From Nocardiopsis sp. JB363 (GTDB taxonomy: Bacteria; Actinomycetota; Actinomycetes; Streptosporangiales; Streptosporangiaceae): a stretch of 60,288 nt of DNA. The DNA lies in NCBI RefSeq assembly GCF_900143625.1, contig NZ_FRFF01000126.1, positions 1 to 60,288 of the forward strand, in the 5' to 3' direction. Positions 53,643-60,288 of the stretch are shown piece by piece. The notes beneath the pieces were generated by a model that was given only the letters and a program-made list of their open reading frames with translations, did not search any database and had not been told where the DNA came from. Positions within the stretch are counted from its first letter, which is position 1. Each line of letters starts with the position of its first letter. The position numbers and the translations under genes are program-made.

Positions 53643-55064
53643 GTGCCGCCGACCATTCCCCTTCGCCGCCTGCTGTCAACTCCGACGTACGCGGACGAGT
53701 CTGTTCCCGAGGGCTTGGCGACCTACGCCGAACTCTCCCAAGCGGGTCGCAGCTATGTCCTTGTCCCCAACACCGAGAGTGTGGGACCTGACGCGTACCT
53801 GGAGCACGACCCCACTGCTTGGGGCGGCCGGGCACTCACACCGCTGTACCGCACGTCCCGTGCCCGTACCGAGCCGGAGAGGGAACGACCCCGCTTATTC
53901 CGCGGCCCCGACGAACTGGCTCTCGACATCCGAGAAGAGGTGGTCCATTCCCAGTGCCCCGCCGTGGTCGTGGCCGGCCGGACAGCGCAGTGCTGCGGAC
54001 GCCTCCAACGCTTGGCGATTACCCGTGGGGACGGCCGCGTGCTATTCGACAAGGTTTTCTCCGCCTACGGAACCCCTGTCGACGCCCGGGAACCCTGGCC
54101 CTGTGCCGACCAGCACGAACCAGGTGATGGCACCTTCACACGCTGGGCCGCCACCGTTCAATCCCTGCTCATATACCACCACAGCACACTCGTCACCAGC
54201 GCCTCCTCGCACACGGAACTCAGGGGCCGCAAGATCAGATACTCCTGTCTGGTCGTGTGGGGCCCGCAGGTCCTTCGCTCGGTGATGGGTGAACTCGCCA
54301 TGGCCCACGGGCAGACGATCAAGGGGCGAACGATCGACGTGGACCGGAGGCTGGAGCACCTAGATGTTCTGGACCTCCAGGCCGCCGATCTGTTCTGGCA
54401 TGAGGCCAACGAGACCGGGGTCGGCTACTTTGCGCACTTGGACGCTTCTTTACCCGTAGAAGAGTGTGCTCTGGTCCTCGACCACGCCAGATACCTGTCG
54501 AAGCATCCCCGCCTGAACTTCCAGGAGGACCCACCTGAGCGCCGGCCGGGGTTCCGCATCGGGCCCGCGGACAGCATGGTGCTGCCGTCCACCTTCGGAC
54601 CGGAGGCACCGCTCCAGAAGAAGCACGATCTTCCCGAGCAGCTGGATGGCGCCGAAAAGAGTAGGGGAGGAGGGCTTCCACGGCAGCCAGACCCCCGGAG
54701 ACGACGAGCAGTGGAGCTACACGCCGAGGATGTCGCTATCGCCTACTACCAGGCACAGGGGTGGCGTGTGGTGGAAAGAGGCCGACCGGGCAGACCCTAT
54801 GACCTGCTCTGCGTCCGGGGGGATGAAACCAAACATGTCGAGGTGAAGGGGCTGTCCGGGCCTCCGGTGAACGTTCGTCTCACGGTTAACGAGAGGCGCC
54901 ACGCTCGGGCCTTCGCGAACATCGACTTGTTCGTGGTGCACGGTATCCGGGTCTCCAACGTCTACGAAGCCAGCGGGGGTGCCTTCAGCGTGTACGAGAA
55001 CTGGACACCACAGGAGGAAGACCTCACGCCTACCGAATACCAATACCGGCTCCCACCTGCCTGA
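53643..55064 (+). CDS. Protein with C-terminal DUF3883-like (PD-(D/E)XK-type) domain
   Basis: A 473-aa protein starting at GTG 53643, with TAGGCT about 10 bases upstream suggesting a leaderless mRNA. Residues about 355-470 resemble DUF3883: AVELHAEDVAIAYYQAQGWR, RPYDLLCVRGDETKHVEVKG (Asp then ExK) and VRLTVNERRHARAFANIDLF. This nuclease-like domain appears in defence and restriction systems. The N-terminal roughly 330 residues are unrecognised; they include VVVAGRTAQCCGRLQRLAIT and FWHEANETGVGYFAHLDASL. A link segment near 330-350 is charged and low complexity. Role uncertain; possible defence effector. Confidence 0.6.
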   Translation: MPPTIPLRRLLSTPTYADESVPEGLATYAELSQAGRSYVLVPNTESVGPDAYLEHDPTAWGGRALTPLYRTSRARTEPERERPRLFRGPDELALDIREEVVHSQCPAVVVAGRTAQCCGRLQRLAITRGDGRVLFDKVFSAYGTPVDAREPWPCADQHEPGDGTFTRWAATVQSLLIYHHSTLVTSASSHTELRGRKIRYSCLVVWGPQVLRSVMGELAMAHGQTIKGRTIDVDRRLEHLDVLDLQAADLFWHEANETGVGYFAHLDASLPVEECALVLDHARYLSKHPRLNFQEDPPERRPGFRIGPADSMVLPSTFGPEAPLQKKHDLPEQLDGAEKSRGGGLPRQPDPRRRRAVELHAEDVAIAYYQAQGWRVVERGRPGRPYDLLCVRGDETKHVEVKGLSGPPVNVRLTVNERRHARAFANIDLFVVHGIRVSNVYEASGGAFSVYENWTPQEEDLTPTEYQYRLPPA

Positions 55065-56099
55065 TCTGAGGGGTAGAGCCCGGCCGAACGTGTAGCTGGT
55101 CGTTGAGAGGGTAGGCGGTTCCGCCGTCTGGGTCTCATGCCCCATCCGTCGGGCAGTGCAGGGGAGCCGCGGCGCCCTCAGACACCGTGCCAGGAGCATC
55201 ACACACAGCGGCTCCCCGTGCAATCAGGCTTAGTCCGGTGTCGTGCTTAGCGATATCGGAGGAGAGACGCGGAAGTCCTCGGCCAAGGTCAGAGATGCAG
55301 TGCCGTACCTGACGACGATCGCACGGCCGTCATCGTGAGCTGCTGCCCCGGCCAACCCCACGTGTGGATCGGTCAGGGCCGCCGCGACGAACTCCGCGTC
55401 GGGAAAGCCGCCCCAGCTCAACGACCACCGGTCGTGAGAGCCCCACAGCACCCGCCCGGTCTCGGGAACGAAGGAGCGGCGCGCGCTGACCTCGGGCGGG
55501 CACGAGAACCAGCCGCCCGTGGCCCAGGACCCGTCTGCGGCCGTGAGCGTCATGCGGGCGAACAACCCGGCCAGTAGCATGCTCGCGCTCGCGCTCATGG
55601 GCGGCACCGCACCCAGCTCCGTGTCCTCCTCCTCGGTGAGGGGTGCATCGGTTGCCATGTACTTAGCGTGGCGACTCCCCGGACAAGGGCTGGCACATTG
55701 CGAGCGTCGTCGATCGCTGTCGACGGCTTCGACGCCCAGGACCGCACCCGTGGGCAGGTGCACCAGCCGCACATGTGTAGTCACGCACACCGCGCGCCAG
55801 CCGGGGAAGGCCGGCCGCTTCGCACGCCAAGACGCGAAGCAGCGTGCGACGTTGTCCGGTGAGTCTGTGAAGATGACCAGGTCGTCGTAGCGCGGGGAAA
55901 GGTGGAACCCGTAGACGATGAGCCGGTGGGCGCCCCACCCCCGGGGAGGTGCACCCCGGTAGCCGTCGTTGAACACTCCCATGGCAATCAGGGCACGCAG
56001 AGCGCGTTGGGTGGGCGTGCAGTGGTCCAGGCCGTGGAGGGAGGATCCGCGGCCGATACCGGGATGTGTCAAGTCCAATCGGACACGGACCAGTGATCT

Positions 56100-57098
56100 T
56101 TAGGATGCTTTGCGCTGGTCAGGAGCCTGCCGCTCGGCGGCGCCGAGCTCGCTGGGCTCGTTGATCCACGCGGCCTGAGGCAGTCCGGGCAACGTCGGCC
56201 GGCGGGTGAACCGCCACGGGTTGGTCGCCCGGAACGTCTCGATCGTCTGAGCTCGCTTGTCCTGGATCGCGTGCGCGGTACCGATATGGACCGCGAAAGG
56301 TGTGTGCAGCCCGATCCCGGAATGGTAATGCTCGTGGTTGTAGTACTCGAAGAACCTGCGGCAGAACTGCCGGGAATCCTGAATGGACCCGAACCTGCCA
56401 GGAAACACCGGGCAGTACTTTAATGTATTGAAGTGAGCTTCGCTGTAAGGGTTATCGTTACTGACCTTCGGTCGAGAGTGCGACTTGGTGATCCCGAGCA
56501 TGGATAGCAAATCGGCCACCGACTGTGAAGTCATCGCCGTACCCCGGTCGGAATGGATCACCTCGGCAGCGATCCCGCTGTTGGCTCGGATACAGTTCTG
56601 CATAAACTGTCTGGCGATTTCCCCAGACTCGCTGGAATGCACCTCCCAGTGCACCACATACCGAGAATAGATATCGATCATGACGTACAGATCGAAGAAC
56701 CGTCCCGGCCCGGGACCGCGCAATTTCGTGATGTCCCAACTCCACACCTGGTTCGGGACCTGGGCCATCAGCTGCGGCTTGATCTTGGCCGGGTGACGGG
56801 CCTGAGCACGCCGCTCCCGGGTCTGGCCCTGAGCACGCAGCAGCCGGTACATCGTGGAGACCGAGCACAGGTAGACGCCCTCGTCCAGCAGCGCGGCCCA
56901 CACCTGCCGGGGCGCCTTGTCACGGAACCTTGCGCTGTTGAGCACCGTGATGATGTGGTGGCACTCAGCGGGCGACAAACGGTTCGGCGGCGCGGCCGTG
57001 GATACTTCCCGTGGCGCTTTCGGCGACGGGTCGCGGTGTCGGTAGTAGGTCGAGCGGTTGATTCCCGACAGGCGACAGGAGGTCTTGATCCCGACCAA
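56100..57098 (-). CDS. IS3 transposase OrfB (DDE)
   Basis: A 332-aa integrase core. The TTG start at 57098 is only nominal because OrfB is usually made by frameshifting from orfA. Catalytic residues are in VWSWDITKLRGPGPGRFFDL (Asp), HSDRGTAMTSQSVADLLSML (Asp) and KVSNDNPYSEAHFNTLKY (Glu). It looks intact and is preceded by orfA 38 bp upstream. Confidence 0.88.
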   Translation of the reverse strand: MVGIKTSCRLSGINRSTYYRHRDPSPKAPREVSTAAPPNRLSPAECHHIITVLNSARFRDKAPRQVWAALLDEGVYLCSVSTMYRLLRAQGQTRERRAQARHPAKIKPQLMAQVPNQVWSWDITKLRGPGPGRFFDLYVMIDIYSRYVVHWEVHSSESGEIARQFMQNCIRANSGIAAEVIHSDRGTAMTSQSVADLLSMLGITKSHSRPKVSNDNPYSEAHFNTLKYCPVFPGRFGSIQDSRQFCRRFFEYYNHEHYHSGIGLHTPFAVHIGTAHAIQDKRAQTIETFRATNPWRFTRRPTLPGLPQAAWINEPSELGAAERQAPDQRKAS

Positions 57099-57136
57099 GG
57101 GTTCGAGCTGTGCGCGAACATCCTGGCGGGTCTGGG

Positions 57137-57562
57137 TTACGAGTTCTCCGAGTCCGCGCTCTCGGACACCATTTCCAAGAGCGCGTGTGCTTTTCCCAGC
57201 ACCTCCATGGCGGCCTCGGTCTGCTGCAACTTCTTGGACATCCGAGTATTGGCGCGCTCCAGTCGCGCTTTTTCCTTGCGCAACTGTTCCAGCTCGGCCT
57301 GTTCCGGTTTTTTCTTATTCGTGGTGGTGTTGGCTGTCTGGGAGGTGTTCAGTTCACCGGTCTGGCGCTGTTTGCGCCACAGTTGGACGCTGGAGCCGTA
57401 GAGCCCTTCCCGGCGCAGAAGTGCGCCCTTTTCTCCGGTGGGGGCGCTGTCGTATTCCTCCACGATCCGCAGCTTGTAGGCGGAGGTGAAGGTCCGGCGT
57501 TTGGGCCGGTCGGCTCGGGGCTTCTGGTCGGTGGCCTGGAGGTCGTGGTTGGTCATCGTCAC
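57137..57562 (-). CDS. IS3 transposase OrfA
   Basis: A 141-aa protein with a helix-turn-helix N-terminus (RRTFTSAYKLRIVEEYDSAP, LLRREGLYGSSVQLWRKQRQ) and a leucine-zipper region (ELEQLRKEKARLERANTRMS KKLQQTEAAMEVLGK). Starts at GTG 57562 or ATG 57556. It is the DNA-binding subunit of the element. Confidence 0.85.
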   Translation of the reverse strand: MTMTNHDLQATDQKPRADRPKRRTFTSAYKLRIVEEYDSAPTGEKGALLRREGLYGSSVQLWRKQRQTGELNTSQTANTTTNKKKPEQAELEQLRKEKARLERANTRMSKKLQQTEAAMEVLGKAHALLEMVSESADSENS

Positions 57563-57991
57563 CGTCGCTACTGCCTGTCCTCGCCCTGCTTGTGTCAGTT
57601 AGTGGAGTTTATCCCCTGGTGTCCCACTTGACCCTGACACAGAGGGTACCGGCACGGGCCTGGGTGAGGGTCTCTCCGGTGTGACGGGCGCGTTGAAGCG
57701 CGACTTGACGACGGGTGGTGTGCGGCATGAGTGCATCCTCGTCCTTCCGCCCGGCCGGAGGAACGGTGAGGCCCATACAGGGCACGACGATTCGTCCGTT
57801 ATCGCAGAGCGGGCGCCCCACACCCCTTGGGTCGCCAGGATCAGGACGCCGGGGTCTAAGGCCTGTATGCGACCGGCAGGCCTCTGCGGACCGCCATGGC
57901 TCTGACGCTAGCGCATCCGAGAGCGTTAAGCACGGCAAACGGCCAGGTCGGCTGCCGCTGCCGTCGATCCGGGGCCTCTTCGCCAGGACGG

Positions 57992-58915
57992 CTACTCCTG
58001 TCGGACCTTGGACAGGATGAGCGGTGTGGACCCGAGAAGGTGACGGTGGTATTCGACGAGCCTGAGCTCGGTGTCGCCGTAGCGCACGACGAGGTCGTTG
58101 CCTGAGGGCTCCGCCGTGGCGCCGGCCAGACCAATGGTCTCGTCGGTCAGAGCGGAGGCGATGAATTCGGCGTTGGGAAAGCCGGTCCAGCGCAGCATCC
58201 AGTGGTCGCCTGATCCCCAAAGCATGCGAGACCCGCTGTACTGGTAGGGGATGGCCGAGCGGACGCCGGGCGGGGCGTAGTACCACCCGCCGGTGGTCCA
58301 GGAGCGGTCGGGAGCGCTGAGTACGGTCCGGGTGAACAGTCCGGCCAGTAGAACCTGTGCGCTCTGGCTGGCGGGCGGGACGGTGTCCAGTTCGCTCTCT
58401 TCGGCGGCCGTCAACGGGTTGCCGACCGACAGGTAGCGCTCGTGGATGCTTCCTGGGCAGGGCTCAGCACAGGTGCGTTGGTCCTCGTAGGTGCCCTCGC
58501 CCCTGATGGTCAGGACAGCGCCGGTGGGGACATGCAGCAGCCGGTAGTGATCCAGGCATGCGCACACGGCACGCAGTCCGGGGACCACGTACTCCTCGGC
58601 TTGGCGGGACAGGAAGTAGTGCGCGACGTTCCATGGGGTGTCGGTGAAGATCACGCAGTCGTCGAAGCGCGCAGAGACGTGAATGGTGTAGGCGGTGATG
58701 GTGTGGGCACCCCACCACCGCGGGGGCGCGCCTTCGGAGTTGCGGTTGTACACCGCCAGGGCGAGGAACGCCCTCAAGGCGTGTTGGCGTGGAGCGCAGG
58801 TGTCCAAGCCGTGGTTGCGTGCACCGCGGGCGATGCCGGCCTGGGCCTGTTGGAGTGTTTCTCCGGTGTACCGGGCACGCACGGTGGCCATGCTGCGGCG
58901 AGCAGAGTGAGGCAT
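57992..58915 (-). CDS. Hypothetical protein, intact paralog of the IS3-split gene
   Basis: A 307-aa protein starting MPHSARRSMATVRARYTGET, with AAGGAC 5 bases upstream. It shares RWWGAHTITAYTIHVSARFD DCVIFTDTPWNVAH, LLHVPTGAVLTIRGEG and SQSAQVLLAGLFTRTVLSAP DRSWTTGGWY with its neighbour. A Cys pair (CAEPCPG) may bind metal. No family recognised and no membrane segment. Upstream regions of the two paralogs also look alike, consistent with tandem duplication. Confidence 0.75.
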   Translation of the reverse strand: MPHSARRSMATVRARYTGETLQQAQAGIARGARNHGLDTCAPRQHALRAFLALAVYNRNSEGAPPRWWGAHTITAYTIHVSARFDDCVIFTDTPWNVAHYFLSRQAEEYVVPGLRAVCACLDHYRLLHVPTGAVLTIRGEGTYEDQRTCAEPCPGSIHERYLSVGNPLTAAEESELDTVPPASQSAQVLLAGLFTRTVLSAPDRSWTTGGWYYAPPGVRSAIPYQYSGSRMLWGSGDHWMLRWTGFPNAEFIASALTDETIGLAGATAEPSGNDLVVRYGDTELRLVEYHRHLLGSTPLILSKVRQE

Positions 58916-59428
58916 GTCGGTCCTTTCGCGTCTGCCCGGCCAGAAGCGAAGTCACAGGGCCCGCACGGGCTCATATCACTACTCGTCTGGACGCAGAGCA
59001 GGCGCACCACACCTTTGGGTCTTCAGACCGGATGCCGGGGTCCGAGTGCCTGTTCACGACCGAGCGGGCCTCTGCGGAACCGCTGCGGTACCGACCCTAG
59101 CGTTTTTCTGGGCTCTGCGGGGCCATCGCGCGATTTCTTGCGGGCCTGAATATCTCCTGAGCCCCGTGGTCCTCGGCCTGGATCACGCGCAGTACTGAGG
59201 CCTCGTTCAACGATCAGCTGCTCGGGCAGGTAGAAGCGACGCCGAGAAGGACACATGTGGAGGACCTGCCCTGCGGGGTTCTTGTGCGGCACCCGAACGG
59301 CTTGGAAGTACGGGTGAGGGTCGATGGTGTGCATATGAAGAAGGACTCGAGTCACGGGTGGGCACGGTTGATGTCATCCAGGTCGCCGCCAGCGCCGCAG
59401 CAGCCCCTGCCGCCGCGTGAGGTGCAGC
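58916..59428. other. Intergenic stretch, one doubtful small frame
   Basis: About 510 bp. A minus-strand frame at 59023-59355 (GTG start) reads HMHTIDPHPYFQAVRVPHKN then PAGQVLHMCPSRRRFYLPEQ, which looks partly coding but has a long unlikely C-terminus, so I did not call it as a gene. The promoter of the gene at 58915 probably lies in this stretch. Confidence 0.35.
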
Positions 59429-60288
59429 TCAGGAGGTACGTGCGTTGGTCAGGTGACGGCCGAGGTAACCGACGGTGACGGCCTGTGTGGTGGGGTCGGG
59501 CAGGAAGTACAGGCGAGGGCAGATCCCGTAGTTGGTGTCCAGCCGGATGTGGGCGAGCATCAGCGCCCGTCCGCAAGGGTCCACCTGGGTGGGGACCGGG
59601 AACATGCGCTGGGCGGCCAAACGCCCGTCGTTGCGCACGTTCTCGGACTCGGTGGGGCTGAGCCGGTGGAGCGGGATAGTCCGGTACCCGTCGGGGGCTC
59701 GGCTGAGGTAGGCGTGCAGACTGCACGCCTGCTCGGGGTGGTCCTCGCGGTAGCGGCACCAGTCCTCCAGTGCCTGGAGCGCTTCCCAGGCGCGCCCCAC
59801 CCACACCGCTTCCTTGGCGCGGTCCAAGGTCAGGTCGTGCACGGGGCCTTCCTCAAGAGAGAACACCAGGTGCGACAGAGCCGCCGCCCTGTCGGTGATG
59901 CGCTCGAGGAGTTCCTCCACCCGGCGGGGAGGCCCCGCGGTGGCCGGGGGCGGCGGCGCCGGCGCGGCGGCCAGCTGGTGCAGCCCCTGGGCGGCGATTT
60001 GGAGGCGCAGCCATTGCACCTCCGCCTCGACGGCCTGGGCGCGCTGGGCGTGTTGGTCGCGTTCGCGGGTGAGAGCCATCAGCTCCAGGTCCAAGACCTG
60101 GGCGCGTTCGCTCGCCTGCGCGGCCTGCTCGGACACCCGGGAGAGTTCACCGCGCAGCCGCTCGACCTGTGTGGACAGCCGAGCGCGTTCGCGTTCGCTC
60201 TCCAGACCGCGCTCGCCCGCCTCGGCCGGAGCCGCGCCGTTCTTCGCGCCGGGTGGGGAGGGGGCCGGGGCTGAGGTCGTGGAGTAGA
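59429..60288 (-). CDS. Coiled-coil protein, start beyond right window edge
   Basis: The minus-strand frame is open from the right edge to the stop at 59429. The N-terminal part seen is a coiled-coil (ESERERARLSTQVERLRGEL, VSEQAAQASERAQVLDLELM ALTRERDQ). A Pro-Ala linker (AAAPAPPPPATAGPPRR) follows, then a helical domain and a C-terminal domain with YLSRAPDGYRTIPLHRLSPT and LDTNYGICPRLYFLPDPTTQ. No family recognised; cytoplasmic. A GTG at 60136 lies inside the frame but is not evidence of the real start because coding-like sequence continues upstream. Confidence 0.65.
   Translation of the reverse strand, partial: YSTTSAPAPSPPGAKNGAAPAEAGERGLESERERARLSTQVERLRGELSRVSEQAAQASERAQVLDLELMALTRERDQHAQRAQAVEAEVQWLRLQIAAQGLHQLAAAPAPPPPATAGPPRRVEELLERITDRAAALSHLVFSLEEGPVHDLTLDRAKEAVWVGRAWEALQALEDWCRYREDHPEQACSLHAYLSRAPDGYRTIPLHRLSPTESENVRNDGRLAAQRMFPVPTQVDPCGRALMLAHIRLDTNYGICPRLYFLPDPTTQAVTVGYLGRHLTNARTS

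Larger units (their letters stand above)
56065..57641 (-). mobile_element. IS3-family element
   Basis: 1,577 bp with orfA and orfB. Imperfect terminal inverted repeats start TGTGTCA at both ends (56065 rightwards and 57641 leftwards). It interrupts a coding sequence, and removing it restores the N-terminus of that protein, so its ends are well placed. Orientation is minus. Confidence 0.85.
55230..57728 (-). pseudogene. Hypothetical protein split by IS3 insertion (paralog of 57992-58915)
   Basis: N-terminal residues (MPHTTRRQVALQRARHTGET, from ATG 57728) are separated from the rest (IGRGSSLHGLDHCTPTQRAL onward) by the IS3 element 56065-57641. Together they match the intact neighbour: MPHSARRSMATVRARYTGET and GARNHGLDTCAPRQHALRAF. 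The C-terminal portion has TEEEDTELGAVPPMSASASM LLAGLF and ends STTPD. No family recognised, though the pair is clearly homologous. The insertion should inactivate this copy. Confidence 0.8.

Noticed and set aside
59023..59355. 110-residue minus-strand frame
   Set aside because: The first half looks partly coding, but the second half is arginine/proline-rich and unlikely; no homology.

Overview
The window is high-GC DNA with strong G/C third-position bias, frequent GTG starts and several families typical of actinomycetes: an XRE/DUF5753 regulator paired with DUF397, an anti-sigma-like HATPase, an FxLD lanthipeptide system and IS110/IS30/IS605 elements. A Nocardiopsis- or Streptomyces-like host is likely, but this is inference because no rRNA or other phylogenetic marker is present. 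The whole stretch looks like an accessory region, with many transposons, a restriction island, duplicated genes and pseudogenes, and no tRNA, rRNA or core informational operon.

Layout. 1-2 kb: an anti-sigma-like kinase (cut by the window edge) divergent from an XRE/DUF5753 + DUF397 pair, with a perfect palindrome between them. 2-7 kb: a mobile-element nest in which an IS3 element carries an IS110 insertion and a group II intron, and is then cut by a truncated IS30 element. 7.6-20.7 kb: an FxLD-type class I lanthipeptide cluster on the minus strand (PIMT-like methyltransferase, 47-aa precursor, LanB-like dehydratase, LanC cyclase, thiopeptide-type protein, TPR-like protein), flanked by a dead thiopeptide-type gene, a divergent XRE/TPR regulator and two SAM methyltransferases. 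20.8-30 kb: HAD, HemC, a methyltransferase, a 5'-3' exonuclease, a second PIMT-like methyltransferase followed by what looks like a decayed FxLD precursor, an XRE-NUDIX protein, TrpD and an APH-type kinase. 31-33 kb: an IS200/IS605 element with tnpA and tnpB. 33-43 kb: a minus-strand series holding an ASCH-like protein, MazG, an APH kinase, a C39-like cysteine peptidase, a second HAD, a LexA-HTH/HemC fusion, a P-loop kinase, another APH kinase and HisG. 43-52 kb: a third PIMT-like gene, a truncated gene, a type I restriction-modification operon (hsdM-hsdS-hsdR) and fused remnants of a thiopeptide-type protein plus a fourth PIMT gene. 52-60 kb: two uncharacterised plus-strand genes, one ending in a DUF3883-like nuclease-type domain, and a tandem paralog pair, one copy of which is split by an IS3 element.

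How the genes work together. The lanthipeptide operon is the one clearly readable pathway. LanB dehydrates Ser/Thr of the short Cys-rich core, LanC closes thioether rings, the thiopeptide-type protein probably supplies an elimination or partner role, and the PIMT homolog probably methylates an Asp or the C-terminus. Hairpins on both sides of the precursor gene probably set stoichiometry. No dedicated protease or exporter is visible in that operon.

The most unusual content is the repeated recruitment of housekeeping-type enzymes (HemC twice, HisG, TrpD) next to HAD proteins, PIMT homologs and small-molecule kinases. It includes a LexA-type winged helix fused in frame to a HemC that has lost its catalytic first domain. 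The HemC-HAD pair occurs twice in the same order, which suggests a duplicated functional module whose role I cannot name.
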